Assembly: GCA_025800145.1 (NCBI GenBank)
Contig: JAOXSH010000153.1
Coordinates: 1-43,304, forward strand
Reading direction: 5' to 3'
Length of the DNA stretch: 43,304 bases
DNA from: Cohaesibacter sp.
GTDB lineage: Bacteria; Pseudomonadota; Alphaproteobacteria; Rhizobiales; Cohaesibacteraceae
The position numbers and the translations under genes are program-made. Below, one piece after another: positions 14,953-20,787 of this stretch (position 1 is its first letter; each line of letters begins with the position of its first letter). Below the pieces are notes generated by a model. That model saw nothing but the letters and a program-made list of their open reading frames with translations, ran no database searches and was not told the origin of the DNA.

Positions 14953-15011
14953 AATATGTGTGAATTAGTCAAAAAAGTCAACCATTAGGGGTGGACTTCT
15001 CCACTAGTGGT
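14953..15011 (-). promoter_or_regulatory. Promoter and operators of the C4/antirepressor module
   Basis: On the minus strand TTGACT (14981-14976), a 17-base spacer, then CATATT (14958-14953). Two near-palindromic decamers, CCATTAGGGG (14982-14991) and CCACTAGTGG (15001-15010, perfect), lie 19 bases apart directly upstream of the -35 box. They are good candidates for repressor sites. The spacer also holds half of the operator seen at 7757. The same region must hold the start signal of the rightward genes at 15053, for which no clear -35/-10 was found. Confidence 0.65.
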
Positions 15012-15052
15012 GATTGAGCCTTCACAAACACAATCAACGCAGGAAACACAAA

Positions 15053-15361
15053 ATGCGATATATTTTAATTGCGTTCTTTTACCTATTTACCAATGCCGCA
15101 ACCGCCGACAGCTATGAAATAGCCAAGAAGATTGCCAAGGTCATCGCAGCAGAGCGCATGTGCGGACTAAGCCTCAATGAGCCTGCAATCCAAGCTTGGA
15201 TTGAGCAAAATGTCAAAGCCGACGATATGGAATTTCCTGACAATCTCAGCCTTGCCTTAAGTGGTGCAGAAGATGACCAAGACGAGTTGTCCGACACAGC
15301 GAAAGTTGCTTATTGCAAACAAATCACCCGCGTTGCCAAACATTATAAATTCATGGAATAG
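15053..15361 (+). CDS. Secreted small protein, accessory gene
   Basis: 102 residues from ATG 15053 with AGGAAA upstream; an earlier frame start at 15014 would spoil the signal peptide. Residues 1-19 (MRYILIAFFYLFTNAATA) are a clear signal peptide. The mature part is acidic, with two Cys (in AERMCGLSLNEPAIQ and VAYCKQITRV) that could pair in the periplasm. No named domain is recognised. The gene is on the strand opposite to the tail genes around it and pairs with a membrane-protein gene. A role in the lysogen, such as superinfection exclusion, is a guess from context. Confidence 0.75.
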   Translation: MRYILIAFFYLFTNAATADSYEIAKKIAKVIAAERMCGLSLNEPAIQAWIEQNVKADDMEFPDNLSLALSGAEDDQDELSDTAKVAYCKQITRVAKHYKFME

Positions 15362-15364
15362 CAA

Positions 15365-15649
15365 ATGTCAGAGAACAACGAACAATATGACGAAGACCTA
15401 GAAAAACTAAAATCAGGAATGAGAACTTCGTTCAACATCCTGAAAATTATACCACTTATTTTTGGATTGGCCTGTTGGATATTCGCCGGGATGATTGCAT
15501 TCATCGCAATATCGATGCAATGGCAACAAGGTTTCAACTGGATCACAACAATTGTTGGCTTTATCGGAACAGGCTTTCTCCTTTTTATAGGAAACTTATT
15601 CCTAGCCAGCCTTTTTCTATTTCGGCGAAAGAGGCCGTCCGCAGACTAA
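15365..15649 (+). CDS. Two-TM membrane protein, accessory gene
   Basis: 94 residues, with GGAAT a few bases before ATG 15365 and only three bases after the preceding stop. A charged cytoplasmic start (MSENNEQYDEDLEKLKSGM) is followed by two long hydrophobic segments (about 26-50 and 58-85) and a basic end (FRRKRPSAD). Topology predicts both ends inside. Its last four bases overlap the stop of E' on the other strand. It probably forms a functional pair with the secreted protein before it. Function unknown. Confidence 0.75.
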   Translation: MSENNEQYDEDLEKLKSGMRTSFNILKIIPLIFGLACWIFAGMIAFIAISMQWQQGFNWITTIVGFIGTGFLLFIGNLFLASLFLFRRKRPSAD

Positions 15650-16037
15650 CCAGCCTTTTGTCGCTTTTCAATAATTTCCAGAAACAGGTTCAATTTGCTT
15701 ATGGGCAGAGAGAGCAGGCTATCCAAAGGCCAGCCCGTTCTTTCTGCAATCACAAAAGCAGCCGTGAGCAAATAACGCTCGGTGGGCGTTATTCTGGACG
15801 TGTTTCTGGTGGCATAAAAAGCTGGTTACCACGCTTGACCGCCGCCCAGAAGTCATCACCATGCATTGCGAGAATTTCCTCTTTGGTACGACCCGAAGCC
15901 TTTGCCGCAGCCAATGCGCCCGCTTCGACATCTGTCATATTTTCGACAGATGAAACCTCTTTTAACAAACCGATAATTTCAGCCCCGCTAGGCTCTTTGA
16001 AATCCAGATCTTCAAATTTGATTTGCGTGTCAGTCAT
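15646..16037 (-). CDS. E': Tail assembly chaperone E+E' (frameshift product)
   Basis: A -1 shift late in E joins residue 74 to a second frame that stays open for 56 codons to TAG at 15646-15648, giving about 130 residues. The slip stretch is CTTTTTA (minus strand, 15821-15815). In the -1 frame a TAA lies just upstream of it, so the shift window is only a few codons wide and contains just this slippery run. The E' part reads TPTERYLLTAAFVIAERTGW and then DSLLSLPISKLNLFLEIIE. P2 makes its 142-residue E+E' chaperone in the same way. It probably guides the tape measure during tail assembly. Confidence 0.85.
15789..16037 (-). CDS. E: Tail assembly protein E
   Basis: 82 residues from ATG 16037 with AAAGGA upstream; a longer frame to 16076 runs into the terminator. 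It starts MTDTQIKFEDLDFKEPSGAE and contains LLKEVSSVENMTDVEAGALAAA, typical of P2 gpE/Phage_TAC proteins. It follows tail tube gene FII. The short form stops at TAA 15789-15791, and a fraction of ribosomes should continue into E'. Confidence 0.85.
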   Translation of the reverse strand: MTDTQIKFEDLDFKEPSGAEIIGLLKEVSSVENMTDVEAGALAAAKASGRTKEEILAMHGDDFWAAVKRGNQLFMPPETRPE

Positions 16038-16063
16038 TTCTCTATTCCTTTGTGAGAGATAAA

Positions 16064-16087
16064 AAAGGCGAGCCATTGCCCGCCTTT
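16064..16087 (-). terminator. Terminator-like hairpin between FII and E
   Basis: AAAGGCGAGC and GCCCGCCTTT form a 10-bp stem with one G-T pair around CATT. On the minus strand it is followed by TTTTTTATC. It sits between FII and E and should cut E and downstream expression below that of the tube, or set mRNA ends. Confidence 0.8.
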
Positions 16088-16107
16088 GGATTGGATTTGA
16101 TCAGAGG

Positions 16108-16623
16108 TTAGCCAAGGATGGCTGTGTCTGCTGCGTCGATTTGTCCGCCATGAATGCGGACGCCGCCTTTTCGTGACCAGCGGTAAATCTCTTTACCGTC
16201 CTCAATCACCTGAATTTCGGTGACGCCTTTGAACTCATAATCATGATGGTGCAAGCCCTTGTTGGATCGTGCCTCGGGGGCGATTTTGCCAATCGAGCCA
16301 CGGGCCATGACCTTGTATGGCGTCTTTTCGCCTGTGTCGTGATTGACCACCACACCCGAAAAAGTCCAAAGGCCCTTTTTCAAAAAAGCCTTGAAGAGTT
16401 CCGGCGCTTGACCAAGAAGCTTGAGTGTGACCGTGATCTTTTCCAGATTACCGGTAAAGACTTCCACCGCGTGACCCGCTGGACCGGCAGAGACAAACTC
16501 CTCAAAAGCCGCGTCAAAGGCGGGGAAACCAAGTTCGGCAATTTCGTGCTTCAACACCTGATCTGGCAAGAGGCTGCACACGGCAGAGACCCCTTGCAGC
16601 ATTTTTAGATCTGCATATAGCAT
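16108..16623 (-). CDS. FII: Tail tube protein FII
   Basis: 171 residues, the length of P2 FII. Family features include the start MLYADLKMLQGVSAVCSLLPDQVLKHEIAELGF in a beta-sandwich tube fold, KKGLWTFSGVVVNHDTGEKTPYKVMARGSIGKI, and the ending YRWSRKGGVRIHGGQID. It polymerises as hexamers around the tape measure to form the inner tube. It begins one base after the sheath stop and is followed by a strong terminator-like hairpin. Confidence 0.95.
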   Translation of the reverse strand: MLYADLKMLQGVSAVCSLLPDQVLKHEIAELGFPAFDAAFEEFVSAGPAGHAVEVFTGNLEKITVTLKLLGQAPELFKAFLKKGLWTFSGVVVNHDTGEKTPYKVMARGSIGKIAPEARSNKGLHHHDYEFKGVTEIQVIEDGKEIYRWSRKGGVRIHGGQIDAADTAILG

Positions 16624-16624
16624 G

Positions 16625-17911
16625 TTACGCTACCCCCAATGTGCCGAGATTTTTGGACAGATTTTCCAGTTGCGCAATTTCGATTTTGATGCCCCGATCT
16701 GTCGGGCGCAGATCCTGATGGGTGCGCATCCATGGAGAACGGAACTCCACCTCACCATCCAGCACCAAGGCACCACCGCGCCAATCGGACGCGCTGTTAG
16801 CGTTTGGCTCAAAAATGATTTGAGGGGCGGTGTAGATGTGCCGCTCATCTGCCAAACCATTCAGCCAGAATTGAGCGCCCATAATCGCATTCATGAAGAC
16901 AACAAAATCGACATTGTTGATCAGGTTGTACTTTTTATAGTAACGCGCCAGATTGAGCGTCACAAAGCGCGTCATGCGGGCTTTGTTATAGAATTTCAGG
17001 TGATCATCACCAGAAAGGCTATGAGCACCCACATAGATGGTGCCGCCTTCGCCAGCGGCAAAGTCTGCCCCCGCATCGCCACGCACCAGAATGCCAAGTT
17101 GTTTTTCAAGCAGCCGCTGGCCCTCGTTTGCGCCATCTGATGAGTTGAAGTAAATCTCACGCGCTGGACCCGCGACGCGAATTGGCCGCATCCCAGCCAC
17201 ATGGGATGGAATACCATCATGCAGAAAATCAACACCAGCCTGCAAACCGGCGATATAACCGGACGCGCCACGGGTGACAACATTGCCGTCCTTATCGCGG
17301 TCCAGCACCGCAGTCTCAATCATATGCGCATCTGGTGTATTATACAGCTCCCGTGCTGTAACAGCCCCGGCCTCAGTGGTCGATGGACCATTGATGAAGC
17401 TAAAGCCGAAGTCAGCTGCATTGACCTGATCCAGCGCATTGACAATGGAATTGGCCAAATTGCCGGTCGTATCAGCGTCATAAAGGCCAGCCACCGTTTT
17501 TAAACGCGCCACAAGCGCTTGGTGCGTGGTCGCCCGCAAAAAAGCATAAGCGCCGGAGCCATCGGCAGCACTGCCCGCCAGTTTGGCTATGGTCTGGCTT
17601 TTCTTGGTGACCGGGTCCGCGCTATCGCCTTCTTGCCCTATGACAACCGTCACATTGGCAGCCCGGACACCAGAGGGCAGGCCTTTGCCTACCGCCATGA
17701 TCTGGTCAAGGACATCCCCTTTCCCAAATTTTTCTTTCAGGTCAGTATCACCTGTAGAAACAGTATAACATCGGTTATATTCAATGCCCGACGCCTTATT
17801 CGGCGACGTGCCAAGAACACCGACCGTTGACATTATAGCATTTTTCACGGTTTTTCGGGCAGACGCAGTCTTATAACTGGCCGTTGCGCCGACAGTCGGC
17901 AAAGCCGTCAT
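16625..17911 (-). CDS. FI: Contractile tail sheath protein FI
   Basis: 428 residues from ATG 17911, preceded by GAGG; upstream in-frame codons to 17980 cross a terminator hairpin and are rejected. The protein has the sheath pattern: N-terminal TALPTVGATASYKTASARKTVKNAI, a central insertion domain, and a C-terminal polymerising domain with ARMTRFVTLNLARYYKKY and FRSPWMRTHQDLRPTDRGI. The sheath contracts to drive the tube through the host envelope. Its presence fixes the phage as a myovirus. It is paired with FII. Confidence 0.95.
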   Translation of the reverse strand: MTALPTVGATASYKTASARKTVKNAIMSTVGVLGTSPNKASGIEYNRCYTVSTGDTDLKEKFGKGDVLDQIMAVGKGLPSGVRAANVTVVIGQEGDSADPVTKKSQTIAKLAGSAADGSGAYAFLRATTHQALVARLKTVAGLYDADTTGNLANSIVNALDQVNAADFGFSFINGPSTTEAGAVTARELYNTPDAHMIETAVLDRDKDGNVVTRGASGYIAGLQAGVDFLHDGIPSHVAGMRPIRVAGPAREIYFNSSDGANEGQRLLEKQLGILVRGDAGADFAAGEGGTIYVGAHSLSGDDHLKFYNKARMTRFVTLNLARYYKKYNLINNVDFVVFMNAIMGAQFWLNGLADERHIYTAPQIIFEPNANSASDWRGGALVLDGEVEFRSPWMRTHQDLRPTDRGIKIEIAQLENLSKNLGTLGVA

Positions 17912-17932
17912 GATGATGCACCTCATAAAAAG

Positions 17933-17995
17933 CCCGCTCACGGCGGAATGCCGGGCGGGTGGTTGGGTTTTAGTTGTCAAGCATTCCTTGACAAC
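17933..17995 (-). terminator. Hairpin and terminator upstream of the sheath gene
   Basis: Two structures lie between the fibre-assembly gene and FI. GTTGTCAAG/CTTGACAAC (17973-17981, 17987-17995) is a perfect 9-bp stem. CCCGC...CGGC/GCCG...GCGGG (17933-17959) is a bulged stem that the minus strand follows with CTTTTTATGAGG. As at 13656, the T run leads straight into a ribosome binding site. It would separate fibre from sheath transcription. Confidence 0.75.
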
Positions 17996-17999
17996 TGGT

Positions 18000-18629
18000 C
18001 TAGTTGGTTGGCCAATGTTTAGCGTCTGCCCAGTCTTGCGGGATTGGATCGCTGTCCTTCAAGGTCCAGCTTGCTTGCATGACTGTCTTTACAAAAGCCG
18101 CGCCCTTGGACCAAAGCTCAATAAGCTGGTCATTGGTCAAATTGTGCGTGTTGTTTTTCGCATCGCGAAAGGACGTGTGCACATTTTGCCCAACTTGTTT
18201 TCGAAGCAACGCCGCCTGGGCTAGGCCCATAAGCACCATTTGTTCATTTGGCGAGCCCTTTATTGGAATGACACCAGCCCCCGTCACATCAACCGCGACG
18301 CCGGCAGCAATCAGTTTGGCCCGGTGGGCGTCAATTTCATCATGCAGTGGATCGCGCCGCGCTTGATGCGTCATGCGATAGACAAAAGATCCATCGGGCT
18401 TTTCGATCAATTCAGAGCCGGTGATTGGCAAGTCTTGAGCGCCAATATGCTCATCAGTGCATAGGCCAACACCATAAGACCCACCATCAAAAGGCTGATC
18501 TTTTTGAAGAGGTGACCCCTCATAGCCTTGCAGCTTCAAAAAAGCGGCGACACTATCAGCATTCCAATCGGTCAGAAGATCAAAAATATCAATACCAGCC
18601 GGAGCGCGTGTATAAAGAATATAACCCAT
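18000..18629 (-). CDS. DUF4376-type tail fibre assembly protein
   Basis: 209 residues from ATG 18629, with an excellent AAGGAG six bases upstream. The C-terminal half (about 100-200) shows the DUF4376 pattern: DEIDAHRAKLIAAGVAVDVT...IPIKGSPNEQ...ALLRKQVGQNVHTSFRDAKNNTHNLT-type arrangement, then a Trp-containing helix. DUF4376 domains occur in phage fibre and fibre-associated proteins. The N-terminal part (YILYTRAPAGIDIFDLL, GYEGSPLQ) is not recognised. It lies between the fibre-like genes and the sheath. Structural part or assembly chaperone are both possible. Confidence 0.65.
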   Translation of the reverse strand: MGYILYTRAPAGIDIFDLLTDWNADSVAAFLKLQGYEGSPLQKDQPFDGGSYGVGLCTDEHIGAQDLPITGSELIEKPDGSFVYRMTHQARRDPLHDEIDAHRAKLIAAGVAVDVTGAGVIPIKGSPNEQMVLMGLAQAALLRKQVGQNVHTSFRDAKNNTHNLTNDQLIELWSKGAAFVKTVMQASWTLKDSDPIPQDWADAKHWPTN

Positions 18630-18639
18630 TGCCACCTCC

Positions 18640-19911
18640 TTAAATCAGCGCCGCAGCCAAGCCAAAGTCAGACGCCGCCAGCTTGGCCCCATCAGGCCAG
18701 ACTTTTGGCAACCAAAGATTGGTTGAGGCGGTGCCAGCCCTATGACAAGGCATGCTTTCATAAAACGCCAAATCACGATTAAACGCTGTTGTTTCAGTCG
18801 TATCTTTATCGGCTGGAACAAAGACCACGCCTCCCCTTGTCAAGCCTTGCTCATAGCCGTTGCTCACCGTTGAAATCTGGACAATGGGTAAACGACCATC
18901 AATCTCGGGGAAGATCATCAGGTTCAGATGCTGATCCTGAACATCATACGGCCCAATATTTTGAGAGCTCATCGGATTGGGCGTGTGGAGCTGCTTTTCA
19001 GACAGAAGCGAGCCGTCAGAGCGCTTGTAAATTCTCAGCACACACTGACCATAGGATTGATCAAGCCGAATGAAGCAGTAAATAAAGTCTGCATTCTCAT
19101 ACATCCCGCCAATGTTGACCTTATAGATTGAATAGCGCTTCTCCCAGCTTTGCGGGCCGGCAGAAAAAGATCCGTTTGAGAGATTTGGAGTGATGATATG
19201 CTTTGCGAGAGACCAATAAGAGTAGCTGTACGACGACAAAAACAGCAATTGGCCATTGTCCAGCCTGTAAAGCTTGAGCTGGTCAACCAGAGTTGTTCCA
19301 AAACTCAAAATGCTATGGCCAAAGAAAGATGCACTCACATGAGTGATTGCTGACCCAGAAAATTCAAACAGCGACATACGCGCTGTTCTGTTACTGGGTG
19401 CCGAGACGATCACTGCAAATTTGCCGCTCCCGACATAAACAGCATCATAATGCTTTGGAAGGTTACTGTACTGATTGTTGACCCCCAAAGCCGAGTCTAC
19501 ATCAAATTCAGCACGAGCCTTGATGGCTGCATCAGAGCCTGAAAGATTTATCACAGCCGCAAAAAAATGGACCTTGTAAGGATTGTGAGAATGAATAAAA
19601 AAACAATACAGATATTGCTCATTCCCCATCGGTTTGATGACGGGCAGGCCCGAAATGGACGGCGACCCCGGCAAAGAGCCGTTATAAAGATCAATTGTCG
19701 AAGTCAGTGACAGCGCTTTGCCGTCGACCGACAAAATCTGATAGTTTCGGCCATTGGGACGGAAAATCTTTTTCCCGCCGCCAAAAAGAATATCCTCGGA
19801 TTTCAGGGCCGGATATTGCCCAAAAGCAGGGCTGTTGAGCCCTTGATAAAGCGCTGGACCATTGGCCGATCCAGATCCGCCGGAACCAAGAAAATCTGAC
19901 AGGTCACTCAT
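18640..19911 (-). CDS. Putative receptor-binding tail protein
   Basis: 423 residues from ATG 19911, which overlaps the preceding stop by one base (TAATG). After a Gly/Ser-rich N-terminus (GSGGSGSANG) come many short beta-strand repeats rich in Tyr, Ser and Phe, such as VYVGSGKFAVIVSAPSN and LYRLDNGQLLFLSSYSYSYW. These suggest a beta-propeller or beta-rich head. Aromatic surface residues and the position after fibre genes fit a host-recognition protein. No family was recognised, so the function is inferred from composition and location. Confidence 0.6.
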   Translation of the reverse strand: MSDLSDFLGSGGSGSANGPALYQGLNSPAFGQYPALKSEDILFGGGKKIFRPNGRNYQILSVDGKALSLTSTIDLYNGSLPGSPSISGLPVIKPMGNEQYLYCFFIHSHNPYKVHFFAAVINLSGSDAAIKARAEFDVDSALGVNNQYSNLPKHYDAVYVGSGKFAVIVSAPSNRTARMSLFEFSGSAITHVSASFFGHSILSFGTTLVDQLKLYRLDNGQLLFLSSYSYSYWSLAKHIITPNLSNGSFSAGPQSWEKRYSIYKVNIGGMYENADFIYCFIRLDQSYGQCVLRIYKRSDGSLLSEKQLHTPNPMSSQNIGPYDVQDQHLNLMIFPEIDGRLPIVQISTVSNGYEQGLTRGGVVFVPADKDTTETTAFNRDLAFYESMPCHRAGTASTNLWLPKVWPDGAKLAASDFGLAAALI

Positions 19912-20627
19912 TATAAGATCCTCCAATCCGCACCACTCCAACGAAGCACAAAGACAGGGCTTTTTTGACCAACGGTCACATCTTCTGCCAAACCCATGAT
20001 CGTCTTGGCGTTTCGAGCGATCGTGACAGGATTGTCCTTGTCCATTGCCTCACCGAAAACCAAGCTAATTGCATCGCCCTTTGAAGGATTTGCAGGCAGA
20101 GTTAGGGTTAGGTCCGTGGCGTCAATGAAATAGGCTTTTCCCGCTTCCAAATCCGCATTTGCAGACAGCTCAATAAAATCAACGTTTTTTTTGCCTGCAA
20201 TCGCTTGCGTAAGCGAGGCCGAGCCTGCCTGCAAAACCTTGATGAGGCCCAATAATTCAGCAATGGCCGCTTTTGTATTATCTGCCGTTAGGCCGTCAAC
20301 ACCAGAAATGCTGACATTTTCACCAGCGACCCCGCCCGCAAGGATAGATTGAAGCTTGCCCTCTGCCTCTATCACTTTGGCATTGATTGCCTGAAAACCT
20401 GCACGCTGGTTCGTTACCAAATCAGACAATTGGTCAGTTGCCGCCGTGATCGCCCTCTGCACTTTTTGTGCTGCATCGCTATCAATGCCTGCAAGGCTTG
20501 CCTCAGCTGACTTCAGGCGGGCTGAAATGTCAGAAAACACACCATCCAAAAGACTAGCGGCCAGACTGTGACCGGGCAGGATTTTATAATCATTTTGCCT
20601 GCTTGGCACTGCTAATTGCTGACCCAT
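19911..20627 (-). CDS. Tail fibre-like coiled-coil protein
   Basis: 238 residues. Residues 25-105 are helical with heptad-like spacing of Ile/Leu/Ala (ISARLKSAEASLAGIDSDAAQKV), suggesting a trimeric coiled coil. Residues 105-145 have the common fibre linker GLTADNTKAAIAELLGLI. Residues 150-238 form a beta domain ending VFVLRWSGADWRIL, seen at the ends of phage fibres. It probably forms the shaft carrying the downstream beta-rich protein. It overlaps the small upstream gene by 38 bases. Confidence 0.65.
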   Translation of the reverse strand: MGQQLAVPSRQNDYKILPGHSLAASLLDGVFSDISARLKSAEASLAGIDSDAAQKVQRAITAATDQLSDLVTNQRAGFQAINAKVIEAEGKLQSILAGGVAGENVSISGVDGLTADNTKAAIAELLGLIKVLQAGSASLTQAIAGKKNVDFIELSANADLEAGKAYFIDATDLTLTLPANPSKGDAISLVFGEAMDKDNPVTIARNAKTIMGLAEDVTVGQKSPVFVLRWSGADWRIL

Positions 20628-20775
20628 CTTTTTGCCCCAAAATTTTGTTTAGGATTTTGCCCGCCATCCTCAGGCCTTCACGCGGGAAATAGGTGAAAGC
20701 GCCAACCGTGACAGCCCGATTTAACCGGACGTTGTAATAAACGTCCGGTTTGTATTTTTTACCCATGCCAAGCAT
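20590..20775 (-). CDS. Small basic protein of the fibre module
   Basis: 61 residues from ATG 20775, which follows AAGGA by six bases. The product is basic and contains YKPDVYYNVRLNRAVTVGAF and FPREGLRMAGKILNKIL. No family was recognised. It lies between the large fibre gene and the coiled-coil protein and overlaps the latter. It may be a small structural or chaperone protein of the tail. Confidence 0.6.
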   Translation of the reverse strand: MLGMGKKYKPDVYYNVRLNRAVTVGAFTYFPREGLRMAGKILNKILGQKDGSAISSAKQAK

Positions 20776-20787
20776 GATCAATCCTTT

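Noticed and set aside
15719-15931. 70-codon frame in the third minus frame over E/E'
   Set aside because: It is the remaining frame across the E/E' overlap. The -1 extension, not this frame, matches E'-type sequence.
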